From NCBI GenBank assembly GCA_947177175.1, contig CAMWTK010000022.1, positions 1-36,893 of the forward strand: a DNA stretch of 36,893 bases, written 5' to 3'. Below, in pieces: positions 25,535-32,758 of this stretch (position 1 is its first letter; each line of letters opens with the position of its first letter). The position numbers were made by a program, and so were the translations under genes. The notes under the pieces were generated by a model. That model was not told the origin of the DNA and ran no database searches. It saw nothing but the letters and a program-made list of their open reading frames with translations. Origin of the DNA: an uncultured Treponema sp. Lineage in GTDB: Bacteria > Spirochaetota > Spirochaetia > Treponematales > Treponemataceae.

Positions 25535-26123
25535 GCTCCGCCTCCGGCGGCTCCGCGCCCGCCTTGTGTTTCCGAAAATCGCCCCGCACCGCCGCGACCA
25601 GAACGCCGAGGAACGCGCTGCCGAAAATCACCCACAGCGTATTCACGCCCAAGAAAAAAATGAGCGCGAACGAGACCGCAAGCAGGACAAATCCGAACGC
25701 GGATTTGACCGATTTTTTAGCGAACGTGTACACGGCAACCGTCAGAATCGCCGCGACCGACACATTGATGCCGCGCAACGCCCGCTGCACCCAGGCAATC
25801 TCACTGAAATTGGCGATGCACTTCGCGATCACCGTGATGATAATGATTGACGGAAAGACCATGCCGAACGTGGCGACACACCCGCCGACCACGCCCGCCC
25901 GCTTGTAGCCCACGAACGTCGCCACGTTCACCGCGATGATGCCCGGCGTACTCTGCCCGATCGCAAAATAGTCGAGCAATTCGCCGCTCGTCGTCCAGTC
26001 ACGTTTTTCGGCCAGCTCTTTTTCCAGGACGGGAAGCATGGCAATGCCGCCGCCGAACGTACACAAACCAATCTTGAAGAACGTGAAAAAAAGGTCGCCC
26101 AGCGACCTGAGGCTTGCATTCAT
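25527..26123 (-). CDS. chrA: Chromate transporter (ChrA/CHR family), first half-size subunit
   Basis: This 198-aa CHR-domain membrane protein has LFFTFFKIGLCTFGGGIAML near the N-terminus, AIGQSTPGIIAVNVATFVGY, and several hydrophobic helices before a charged tail ([15 protein letters not shown]). It pairs with the half-size subunit that overlaps its end. I start it at 26123, where ATGA overlaps the malQ stop; a longer start at 26171 would lie inside malQ. The three genes malQ-chrA-chrA are therefore translationally coupled, an odd pairing of glycan metabolism with anion efflux. Confidence 0.85.
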   Translation of the reverse strand: MNASLRSLGDLFFTFFKIGLCTFGGGIAMLPVLEKELAEKRDWTTSGELLDYFAIGQSTPGIIAVNVATFVGYKRAGVVGGCVATFGMVFPSIIIITVIAKCIANFSEIAWVQRALRGINVSVAAILTVAVYTFAKKSVKSAFGFVLLAVSFALIFFLGVNTLWVIFGSAFLGVLVAAVRGDFRKHKAGAEPPEAEHD

Positions 26124-27736
26124 CGCTCCGCCCCGTTGCGCCCGTACAGCACCGCCAGCTCGGCAAGCCACGCGGCTGCCACGTCCGCCTTTTCACCCGC
26201 GAGCATGGCATCCGTCATGCGCCACGACCAGTTCTTGCCGCTCGTGCTCGGCATGTTCATGCGCGCTTTCGTGCCGAGCCTGTACACGTCCTGCAAGGGA
26301 ATGATTGCGAACTGCGCCGTCGAAGAGAACGCCAGCGCAATCAGACCGCGCAGCAGCGCGCCGTTTTTCCGCAGTTTCTTTGCCCGCTCCGCGTCCACGG
26401 ATTCGCCGCGCACATACGAAGCGATCAGCGCAAGTTTGTCGTCGCCAATCGATTCCAGATAGCCTTGCGTGGTGTCGTTGTCATGCGTCCCCGTGTAGAC
26501 GACACAGGGTTTGTCATAGGCATGCGGCAGGAATGCGTTCACCAGGTTTCCGGCGCGGCATTCGTTCTCGTCAAACGCGAACTGCAAGATTTTCATGCCG
26601 GGCAGCCCCAGACCGTCGCGCAGGTCGCGCACGGCATCGGTAATCACGCCCAAATCTTCGGCAATGAGCGGCAGGTCGCCGAGTGCCTTTCGTATCGCCG
26701 CAAACAGCGCGCGCCCCGGTCCTTTTTTCCAGATGCCTTGCTCCGCCGTGGGATTCCCATACGGCACTGCCCAGTACGACTCAAACCCGCGGAAATGGTC
26801 AATCCGCACGTAGTCGGTCAATTCAAGCTGTCTTTTGATGCGGGCAATCCACCATTGATAGCCGTCCGCCTTCATCGCTGCCCAGTCGTACAGCGGATTT
26901 CCCCACAGCTGCCCCGTCGCGCTGAAATAATCCGGCGGAACGCCCGCGACGCAGCGCGGAACGCCCCGCTTGTTCAGCTGGAAGAGCGGCTGATTCGCCC
27001 ACACGTCCGCGCTGTCGGACGCGACGAAAATCGGGATGTCCCCGACAATCGCGATGTCCTTGCCGTTCGCATACGCCTTGAGCGTCTGCCACTGCGCGGC
27101 GGCAAAAAACTGTATCACCTTGTAGTGCTCAATTTCCTCGCGGTGCGCCTTGTCCCAAGCCGCTATGGCGGACTTGTCGTGCCCCGCAAGGTCTTTTTTC
27201 CAATAGACGTTCCAGGTTCCCGGCACGGACGCGCCTTTTTTTTCGCTTTCGGCCGCCGCCTGCAAGTCGTGGTGCGTCTTAATGCTCATGAACGCCGCGT
27301 AATCGTCGAGCCAGTACCGATTTTTCTTGCAGAACGCCGCGTAATCGGCTTTGTCCGCGTCGTTCGCGTGGTCAAGGAAATACTCGGCGCACGTGCGGAG
27401 CACGGGCATTTTCCACCAGACGACCGCGCCAAAGTCAACGTCGCCTTTCGCTTTGATGAACGACGGCGGCACGATGTCGGTCGGACGCGCCCAGCCACGC
27501 TCGCTCAGCAGATCGCAGTCAATCAGCAGCGGATTGAGCGCGAACGTGGAGAACGACTGGTACGGGCTGTCACCGTATCCCGTCGGTCCGAGCGGCAGCA
27601 CCTGCCACAGCCGGACGCGCGCGCGTTCCAAAAAATCGACGAACGCAAACGCGCTCTTTCCTAACGTGCCGATGCCATACGACCCCGGCAGTGACGTGGG
27701 GTGCAACAAGATGCCCGATAACCGCGGTAAACTCAT
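26120..27736 (-). CDS. malQ: 4-alpha-glucanotransferase (amylomaltase)
   Basis: MalQ transfers alpha-1,4-glucan segments between maltodextrins in glycogen or maltose use. The 538-aa product is a typical GH77 enzyme: SGILLHPTSLPGSYGIGTLG at the N-terminus, VLPLGPTGYGDSPYQSFSTF, the catalytic acid residues in VRIDHFRGFESYWAVP and LIAEDLGVITDAV, and the third catalytic Asp in GTHDNDTTQGY. The ATG at 27736 lies 6 nt after a TACAAT box, so the mRNA should be leaderless. The -35 box of that promoter falls within the left copy of the 30-bp repeat bracketing the AT-rich island. Confidence 0.96.
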   Translation of the reverse strand: MSLPRLSGILLHPTSLPGSYGIGTLGKSAFAFVDFLERARVRLWQVLPLGPTGYGDSPYQSFSTFALNPLLIDCDLLSERGWARPTDIVPPSFIKAKGDVDFGAVVWWKMPVLRTCAEYFLDHANDADKADYAAFCKKNRYWLDDYAAFMSIKTHHDLQAAAESEKKGASVPGTWNVYWKKDLAGHDKSAIAAWDKAHREEIEHYKVIQFFAAAQWQTLKAYANGKDIAIVGDIPIFVASDSADVWANQPLFQLNKRGVPRCVAGVPPDYFSATGQLWGNPLYDWAAMKADGYQWWIARIKRQLELTDYVRIDHFRGFESYWAVPYGNPTAEQGIWKKGPGRALFAAIRKALGDLPLIAEDLGVITDAVRDLRDGLGLPGMKILQFAFDENECRAGNLVNAFLPHAYDKPCVVYTGTHDNDTTQGYLESIGDDKLALIASYVRGESVDAERAKKLRKNGALLRGLIALAFSSTAQFAIIPLQDVYRLGTKARMNMPSTSGKNWSWRMTDAMLAGEKADVAAAWLAELAVLYGRNGAER

Positions 27737-27742
27737 GCGTTC

Positions 27743-27771
27743 ATTGTACCGCGGAACGAAGATTTTTTCAA
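27743..27771 (-). promoter_or_regulatory. malQ promoter, -35 box inside the bracketing repeat
   Basis: On the minus strand TTGAAA, 17 bp, TACAAT, then 6 nt to the ATG. The TTGAAA box is part of the repeat at 27761-27790. Confidence 0.7.
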
Positions 27772-27790
27772 TGCGACGGCTCTACCCCAA
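27761..27790 (+). repeat. 30-bp direct repeat bracketing the AT-rich island, left copy
   Basis: It is identical over 30 bp to 29721-29750 (GATTTTTTCAATGCG at one end, GGCTCTACCCCAA at the other). The motif CGGCTTACGCATGA follows at 27793-27806. Confidence 0.9.
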
Positions 27791-27875
27791 CACGGCTTAC
27801 GCATGAGAAACCATTATTTTTAGCCAGTATTGGCGATTTGTAGTGTAGCATGGCAGATGTTCTTTCATGTAAGTG

Positions 27876-28430
27876 TTAGGGATTCTTTATTGTAATTTTT
27901 ATGCCGTCGGAATAATCGTCTTTTTCCGTTTCGGGAATATCGGCTTCGTTTTTAATAATCACTTCGTACATAAGTTTTATTGCAGCATTTTCTTTTGCGA
28001 TAAAACGTTTGCCTTCATAACTAATCACCGGACATTCGCTTTCTGACCAATCTACAGAACCCAGATTTGACTTTGCAGTATCAATCCGCACGTTGACGTT
28101 CCCATCGAATCCCGCAAAATATGTTTCGCCGATTTTAAAAAGGTGCGAAAGGTGCGGCGGCGCACACAAAGCGTTTGCGATGGTACGGACGTATTTGCAA
28201 GAATCTTTCGCCGGAACAGACAAAGGTTCGCAATCATACAGTTTTTCGGCGTAATCATCATAAAGTATGTACGCTTCCGCCATGACGGTTTTCGCCGCAG
28301 AACTTTCATTCGAAATATTCAATTCGACAACGTATTTAAAACTTGGCTCCCACGCAGGTTCAGCCCCGGAGCATCCCGTAAAACACAAAACTGCCGAAGC
28401 AATGCATAGCGAAAATATTTTGTTCTTCAC
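27876..28430 (-). CDS. Lipoprotein of unknown function in the AT-rich island
   Basis: The 184-aa product starts MKNKIFSLCIASAVLCFTGC, with Cys20 as the likely lipid site, and is otherwise soluble. The body has a beta-rich look (FKYVVELNISNESSAAKTVM, then ETYFAGFDGNVNVRIDTAKS) with a late MYEVIIKNEADIPETEKDD. I do not recognise it. The start is GTG at 28430, backed by GGAG 7 nt upstream. It lies 16 bp after the astacin-like reading frame, so it was probably an operon partner of that protease. Base composition and codon choice (many AAA, AAT, GAA) are clearly more AT-rich than in genes outside the island. Confidence 0.75.
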   Translation of the reverse strand: MKNKIFSLCIASAVLCFTGCSGAEPAWEPSFKYVVELNISNESSAAKTVMAEAYILYDDYAEKLYDCEPLSVPAKDSCKYVRTIANALCAPPHLSHLFKIGETYFAGFDGNVNVRIDTAKSNLGSVDWSESECPVISYEGKRFIAKENAAIKLMYEVIIKNEADIPETEKDDYSDGIKITIKNP

Positions 28431-28446
28431 AAATTCACTCCGAAAA

Positions 28447-29630
28447 TCAGTACATTCGTTTAATCATCGCAATGTCTTTTTTAGATGGGAGTGAATAAGA
28501 TCTTGTATAATCATATCCATTGTTCTGAGCTTTTTTATCGGATTTCACTTTAAGTCCTGAATAAAGCATCACGGATTCAAAATCAAAACTATCCGATTGC
28601 CAACTATATTCACTTTTCCAAAAAGCAGGATACCAAAGTGTAATCCTACAGAAACCTATTTTTATCGTTCTTGATTCCCATCTCCAGCCACTTATTGAAA
28701 GCGGAATTTTTCCATAATTCACAGAATCGCTTGCTTCTTGAGCAGAAATTTCAATATAATTATCACGATCATAACGAGTTTGTTCATGCCGAAGTCCAAG
28801 TGCATGTCCAAGTTCGTGAACAGGAGTCCTAACATATTGATTTTCTCCAAGCGTTGATGAAAGATTCAAATCCGCTTTTCCTCCGATACAGCCAATATAA
28901 GAATTTCCCGCTATACCAGGAGAGAGTTTTTTTTGTATTGTAAACAACACAGCCTCTTATTCGAATCGCCAATGTAAAATTAATCCATCCGTTGTCTTCA
29001 AGCTCACTGAAAGTAATTTTTTTGTCTGTTGCGTTAGTCCAAATATTCATTGCATTCTGCATAAGTTTTTTATGTTCTTCTGTAATAGAACCCCAACGAT
29101 AATACACAGTTCCATTTGGCCAATATGCAGTAGATTTAAGTGTTACAGCCCGTTCTTTAGATTCAAGATTCAATGAAGATATATCTTTCTCAATTGAAGC
29201 AAGAACATCATTAACATCTTTTCCGTCCGCTACTTCATTAAGAATTGCAGTTGTCAGAATTCCCTGAATTGAATCAAAGTGTTATCTCTACTTCTTCAAC
29301 GGTACGCGCCCCCTTTGAAACAGACCTCTTTAAAGAAGATAAATCTGAAGGAAGAAGTTTCTCGATATCATTAAAATCCACCTCACCGAAGGCCATACGG
29401 GCAGCTGTCGGTTCGTCCACATAAGCTGAAACCGCATCAACTGCTTTTTCGCATGTTTTAATATTAAGAGCAAAAAGATTTCCTGTAACTCTTGAAGCCT
29501 CAGAGGAATACGAAATATTGTCAAAATTGACACTCTCCAAATTACCATCATCAACCACAGCATTATCACACCCGAAAAAACATAAGCAAATAAATGCACC
29601 GAATAAAATACCTTTAATTAGTCTTTTCAT
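28447..29630 (-). pseudogene. Frameshifted astacin-family (M12A) lipoprotein metalloprotease
   Basis: Three successive reading frames join into one protein of about 393 aa if two single bases are removed. Part 1 (29630 to about 29275) is a lipoprotein N-terminus, MKRLIKGILFGAFICLCFFGC, with lipid site Cys21. Part 2 (to about 28930) begins DSIQGILTTAILNEV and holds the start of the catalytic domain (STAYWPNGTVYYRWG). Part 3 contains the astacin zinc signature HELGHALGLRHEQTRYDRD and the Met-turn SVMLYS. The first break lies near 29276-29282, the second at an A8 run (T8 at 28927-28934 on the plus strand). The start at 29630 has GGAG upstream and a good promoter. It could be a decayed gene, a slippage-controlled gene, or a base-calling fault at the homopolymer. 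Confidence 0.8.
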
Positions 29631-29668
29631 AAAGTCTCCAATCCTTTCCATAATCCATAGAATGAGAT

Positions 29669-29698
29669 ATTATACCATACCAAAGCAACCGTTATCAA
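29669..29698 (-). promoter_or_regulatory. Intact promoter of the broken protease operon
   Basis: On the minus strand TTGATA, 18 bp, TATAAT, with TGG directly before the -10 box. About 39 nt of leader and a GGAG ribosome site follow. Confidence 0.75.
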
Positions 29699-29720
29699 CA
29701 TTCTCCCGCGGCTTATGCAT

Positions 29721-29750
29721 GATTTTTTCAATGCGACGGCTCTACCCCAA
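29721..29750 (+). repeat. 30-bp direct repeat bracketing the AT-rich island, right copy
   Basis: Identical to 27761-27790. Here the CGGCTTATGCATGA motif (29709-29722) precedes the repeat and overlaps it by 2 bp, whereas on the left it follows, giving the order repeat-motif, island, motif-repeat. Confidence 0.9.
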
Positions 29751-29805
29751 ATCGTCATTTTCTGATAGACTATGTGCCGAAAACATCGCTTGCAAGGAAA
29801 AGGAT

Positions 29806-30549
29806 ATGGCAGATACATTGTTGCGCGTCCAGGACGTTTCGGTCAGCATTGCAGAAAAACAGGTGCTCGACGGCATCAGCTTGTCGGTCGGCGCGGGAGA
29901 GACGCACGTCCTCATGGGACCGAACGGCGCGGGAAAAAGCACGCTCGGCTACACGCTCATGGGACACCCGCACTACACGGTGACCGGCGGAAGCATCCTG
30001 TTTGACGGCGAGGACATCACCGCGCTGGGGACGGACAAACGCGCGGCAAAAGGCATCTTCCTGTCGTTCCAGTCCCCGCTCGAAGTGCCGGGCATCACGC
30101 TGGAAAGCTTTATCCGCAACGCCCTGCGGCAGGTGACGGGCGAGCGCGTCTCATTATTCCAGTTCCAGAAGCAGCTCAAGGCGACGATGGAGCTGCTGCA
30201 CCTGGACGAAGCATACGCGAGCCGCGACCTGAACGTGGGCTTCAGCGGCGGCGAGCGCAAGAAAAGCGAGATCTTGCAGCTGCTGATGCTCAATCCCAAA
30301 CTCGCCATCCTTGACGAAACCGACAGCGGACTTGACGTGGACGCGGTGCGCACGGTCAGCAAGGGCATTCAGGAATACCAGAAGCGGCAGAACGGCGCGC
30401 TCATCGTCATCACCCATTCGGCAAAAATCCTGGAAAGCCTGCACGTGGACTACACGCACGTGCTCGTCAAGGGAAAGATCGTCAAGACAGGCGACGGCTC
30501 ACTGGTAGCAGCAATCAGCGAAAAAGGATTCGAGCAGTTCGCGGACTGA
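29806..30549 (+). CDS. sufC: SUF Fe-S assembly ATPase SufC
   Basis: SufC is the ATPase that drives the SufBCD scaffold building Fe-S clusters in the cytosol. The 247-aa product has Walker A GPNGAGKST (residues 38-46), the ABC signature FSGGERKKSEILQLL, Walker B LAILDETDSGLDVDAV and the switch His in VITHSAKIL, all as in SufC rather than transport ATPases. The start at 29806 has AAGGA 7 nt upstream; longer in-frame starts would reach into the island repeat. It is separated from sufB by about 800 bp carrying a lipoprotein gene, a repeat array and a new promoter, unlike the usual compact operon. Confidence 0.96.
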   Translation: MADTLLRVQDVSVSIAEKQVLDGISLSVGAGETHVLMGPNGAGKSTLGYTLMGHPHYTVTGGSILFDGEDITALGTDKRAAKGIFLSFQSPLEVPGITLESFIRNALRQVTGERVSLFQFQKQLKATMELLHLDEAYASRDLNVGFSGGERKKSEILQLLMLNPKLAILDETDSGLDVDAVRTVSKGIQEYQKRQNGALIVITHSAKILESLHVDYTHVLVKGKIVKTGDGSLVAAISEKGFEQFAD

Positions 30550-30591
30550 ACGCACACGGCTCGACAAACACCATACATTACGGAGGATTTT

Positions 30592-30981
30592 ATGAAAAAA
30601 AACAGACAACGCTTCTCGCACTTTCTGCTAGCGATTCTGATCTGCCTTTTTCTCGCAGGTTGCGCAGATTCCGGCGAAGAGGACATCTATACCGTTTGGA
30701 CAGACATAACAACTTATTCGGAATTTCAGTCAGCGTTCAACACAACTCTGAACGACGGATATTATGTGCGCCTTGAATTCACTTCGTCACAATGGTCGCA
30801 AATCTCATCGTCGCTGACCGAGGGAAAGCACGACTGGACACGGAACAAAATCAAAGAGTATTTCATAGGTCGTAATTTCGGAAGCACAGAAGCCGAAAGA
30901 GAGGTCTCGTGGCTGATGACCATAAACCACGGCTTCATCGCAAGCAGGACAGGCTCGCTGGTCTACATGATTGCGAAATAG
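30592..30981 (+). CDS. Small lipoprotein of unknown function between sufC and sufB
   Basis: The 129-aa product begins with a lipoprotein signal (ILICLFLAGC, Cys24). The mature part is acidic and aromatic-rich (EEDIYTVWTDITTYSEFQSA, then EVSWLMTINHGFIASRTGSL). I do not recognise it. The ATG has GGAGG 5 nt upstream and lies 42 bp after sufC on the same strand, so it is likely read from the sufC transcript. Its composition is less GC-rich than the suf genes. A lipoprotein has no known part in cytosolic Fe-S assembly, so it looks like an insertion into the operon. Confidence 0.75.
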   Translation: MKKNRQRFSHFLLAILICLFLAGCADSGEEDIYTVWTDITTYSEFQSAFNTTLNDGYYVRLEFTSSQWSQISSSLTEGKHDWTRNKIKEYFIGRNFGSTEAEREVSWLMTINHGFIASRTGSLVYMIAK

Positions 30982-31033
30982 ATTGAGATCTCCCGCCAAA
31001 TTGTGCGACCCGCCACGGTAGGAGAAATTCACT

Positions 31034-31300
31034 CAGTGGAGCAGCACGGCTCGCCGAACGACCTGCTTTTCGCCCAGCGGACGAATTCGGCTCGTCGAAC
31101 GGCTTGCTTTCCGCCCAGCGGAGAAATTCGGTTTGCCGAACGACCCGTTTTCCGCTCAGCGGACATTTTCGGCTTGCCGAACGGCTTGCTTTTCGCTCAG
31201 CGGACGAATTCGGCTCGTCGAACGGCTTACTTTTCGCCCAGCGGAGGTTTTCGGCTTGCCGAAAAACCTAACTTCCGCCCAGCGGGCGGATTCGGCGAAG
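31034..31300. repeat. 41-bp tandem repeat array, copy 2
   Basis: Six full units start at 31034, 31075, 31116, 31157, 31198 and 31239, each exactly 41 bp, and a partial unit runs from 31280 to about 31300. Units begin CAGCGG (CAGTGG in the first) and most carry TTCGGCTTGCCGAA or TTCGGCTCGTCGAA, a near-perfect palindrome, at offset 12. Most end in GCTTTTCGCC or a close variant. This array plus the sufB promoter fills the 373-bp gap 30982-31354, which has no gene. Confidence 0.92.
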
Positions 31301-31305
31301 TGAAA

Positions 31306-31334
31306 TTGCATTTTCCCCTGAAACGCGGTATGAT
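31306..31334 (+). promoter_or_regulatory. Internal promoter for sufB-D-S-U
   Basis: TTGCAT, exactly 17 bp, TATGAT, 20 nt before the sufB ATG, with GGAGG in between. The -35 box starts 6 bp after the last repeat unit. Confidence 0.75.
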
Positions 31335-31354
31335 GGGGCATCGACGGAGGCAGC

Positions 31355-32758
31355 ATGACAGAGAAAGACACTATCCGCACGACGGATGCCTCGCCCTACG
31401 ATTTCCGCAACGAGGAGCGCGGGGCGTACCGCAACAAGGCGGGATTGACCGAAGCGATCGTGCGGCAGCTGAGCGAGGACAAGAACGACCCCGACTGGAT
31501 GCGCGCATTCCGGCTCGAATCGCTGAAGCTCTACAACGAGCTGCGCGTTCCCGAATGGGGGCCGGACATCAGCGCGCTGAACATCAACGAAATCGCCACC
31601 TACGTGCGCCCCAACACCAAAATGCAGACAACCTGGGAGGACGTTCCCGACGACATCAAGGACACGTTCGAAAAGCTGGGCATTCCCCAGGCGGAGCGCA
31701 CGTCGCTCGCCGGCGTGGGCGCGCAGTACGACAGCGAGCTGGTCTACCACAACGTGCAGGACGAAGTGGCAAAAAGCGGCGTGGTCTACACGGATTTTGA
31801 AAGCTCCCTGCGCGGCGACTATGCCGACATGGTGCGCGAGCATTTCATGCAGTTGGTCAAGCCGAACGACCACAAATTCGCCGCGCTGCACGGCGCGGTC
31901 TGGTCGGGGGGCAGTTTTGTCTACGTGCCGAAGGGCGTGAAGGTCGAAGTGCCGTTGCAGTCCTATTTCCGCCTGAACGCAAAGGGCGCGGGACAGTTCG
32001 AGCACACGCTGATCATCGTGGACGAAGGCGCGGACCTGCACTTTATTGAAGGCTGCTCCGCCCCCAAATACAACGTGGCGAACCTGCACGCGGGCTGCGT
32101 GGAGCTGTACGTCAAGAAAAACGCGCGGCTGCGCTATTCCACCGTGGAAAACTGGTCAAAGAACATGTACAACCTGAACACCAAGCGCGCCCGCGTGGAA
32201 GCAGGCGGCGCAATCGAATGGGTCTCCGGCTCGTTCGGCTCGCACGTCAGCTACCTGTACCCCCAGAGCAATCTGGTCGGCGCGAACAGCCGCGCGGAAT
32301 TCACGGGCGTGACGTTTGCGGGCGCGGACCAGAACCTCGACACGGGCGCAAAAATGGTACACCTCGCGCCGAACACGTCAAGCGTCATCACTACCAAATC
32401 GATCAGCAAAAGCGGCGGCATCTCCACCTACCGCAGCGCCATTTACATCGCCAAAAACGCGGCCGGCAGCAAGGCGAGCGTCTCCTGCGAAAGCCTCATG
32501 CTCGACAGCCAAAGCCGGAGCGACACAATCCCCGCCATGGAAATCCACACGGACGACTGCGACGTGGGACACGAGGCAAAAATCGGCAGAATCAGCAACG
32601 ACGCGGTGTTCTACCTGATGAGCCGGGGCATCAGCGAGGAAGAAGCGCGCACGATGATCGTGAGCGGCTTCGCGAACCCCGTCAGCAAGGAACTGCCGCT
32701 CGAATACGCCGTGGAGATGAACAACCTCATCCGGCTTGAGATGAAAGGAAATTTGTAA
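31355..32758 (+). CDS. sufB: SUF Fe-S scaffold protein SufB
   Basis: SufB is the scaffold subunit on which clusters form with SufD and SufC. The 467-aa product has the family run VWSGGSFVYVPKGVKVEVPL, the beta-helix core (EGCSAPKYNVANLHAGCVEL, VENWSKNMYNLNTKRA) and the C-terminal signature DSQSRSDTIPAMEIHTDDCD followed by AKIGRISNDAVFYLMSRGIS. Cysteines in EGCSAP and AGCVEL and the late Glu-rich end are in the expected places. It has its own promoter and GGAGG site and overlaps sufD by one base (TAATG). Confidence 0.97.
   Translation: MTEKDTIRTTDASPYDFRNEERGAYRNKAGLTEAIVRQLSEDKNDPDWMRAFRLESLKLYNELRVPEWGPDISALNINEIATYVRPNTKMQTTWEDVPDDIKDTFEKLGIPQAERTSLAGVGAQYDSELVYHNVQDEVAKSGVVYTDFESSLRGDYADMVREHFMQLVKPNDHKFAALHGAVWSGGSFVYVPKGVKVEVPLQSYFRLNAKGAGQFEHTLIIVDEGADLHFIEGCSAPKYNVANLHAGCVELYVKKNARLRYSTVENWSKNMYNLNTKRARVEAGGAIEWVSGSFGSHVSYLYPQSNLVGANSRAEFTGVTFAGADQNLDTGAKMVHLAPNTSSVITTKSISKSGGISTYRSAIYIAKNAAGSKASVSCESLMLDSQSRSDTIPAMEIHTDDCDVGHEAKIGRISNDAVFYLMSRGISEEEARTMIVSGFANPVSKELPLEYAVEMNNLIRLEMKGNL

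Noticed and set aside
26114..27664. A 516-codon plus-strand frame opposite malQ
   Set aside because: It mirrors malQ almost end to end and has only Arg/His/Val-rich sequence.
27823..27834. Terminator after the island lipoprotein gene
   Set aside because: The stem GCCA/TGGC is only 4 bp and the T run is broken, so I do not list it.
28829..29173. A separate 114-aa gene inside the protease region
   Set aside because: Its frame continues DSIQGILTT upstream without a start and its end is out of register with the zinc motif. It is better explained as the middle part of one frameshifted gene.
31034..31300. CRISPR array
   Set aside because: Units are contiguous and similar along their full 41 bp. 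There are no unique spacers and no cas genes nearby.
31003..31800. An open frame through the 41-bp array with a 41-residue periodic protein
   Set aside because: The periodicity is the trivial result of a 41-bp DNA unit read in three frames. The frame then runs into sufB out of frame and has no ribosome site.
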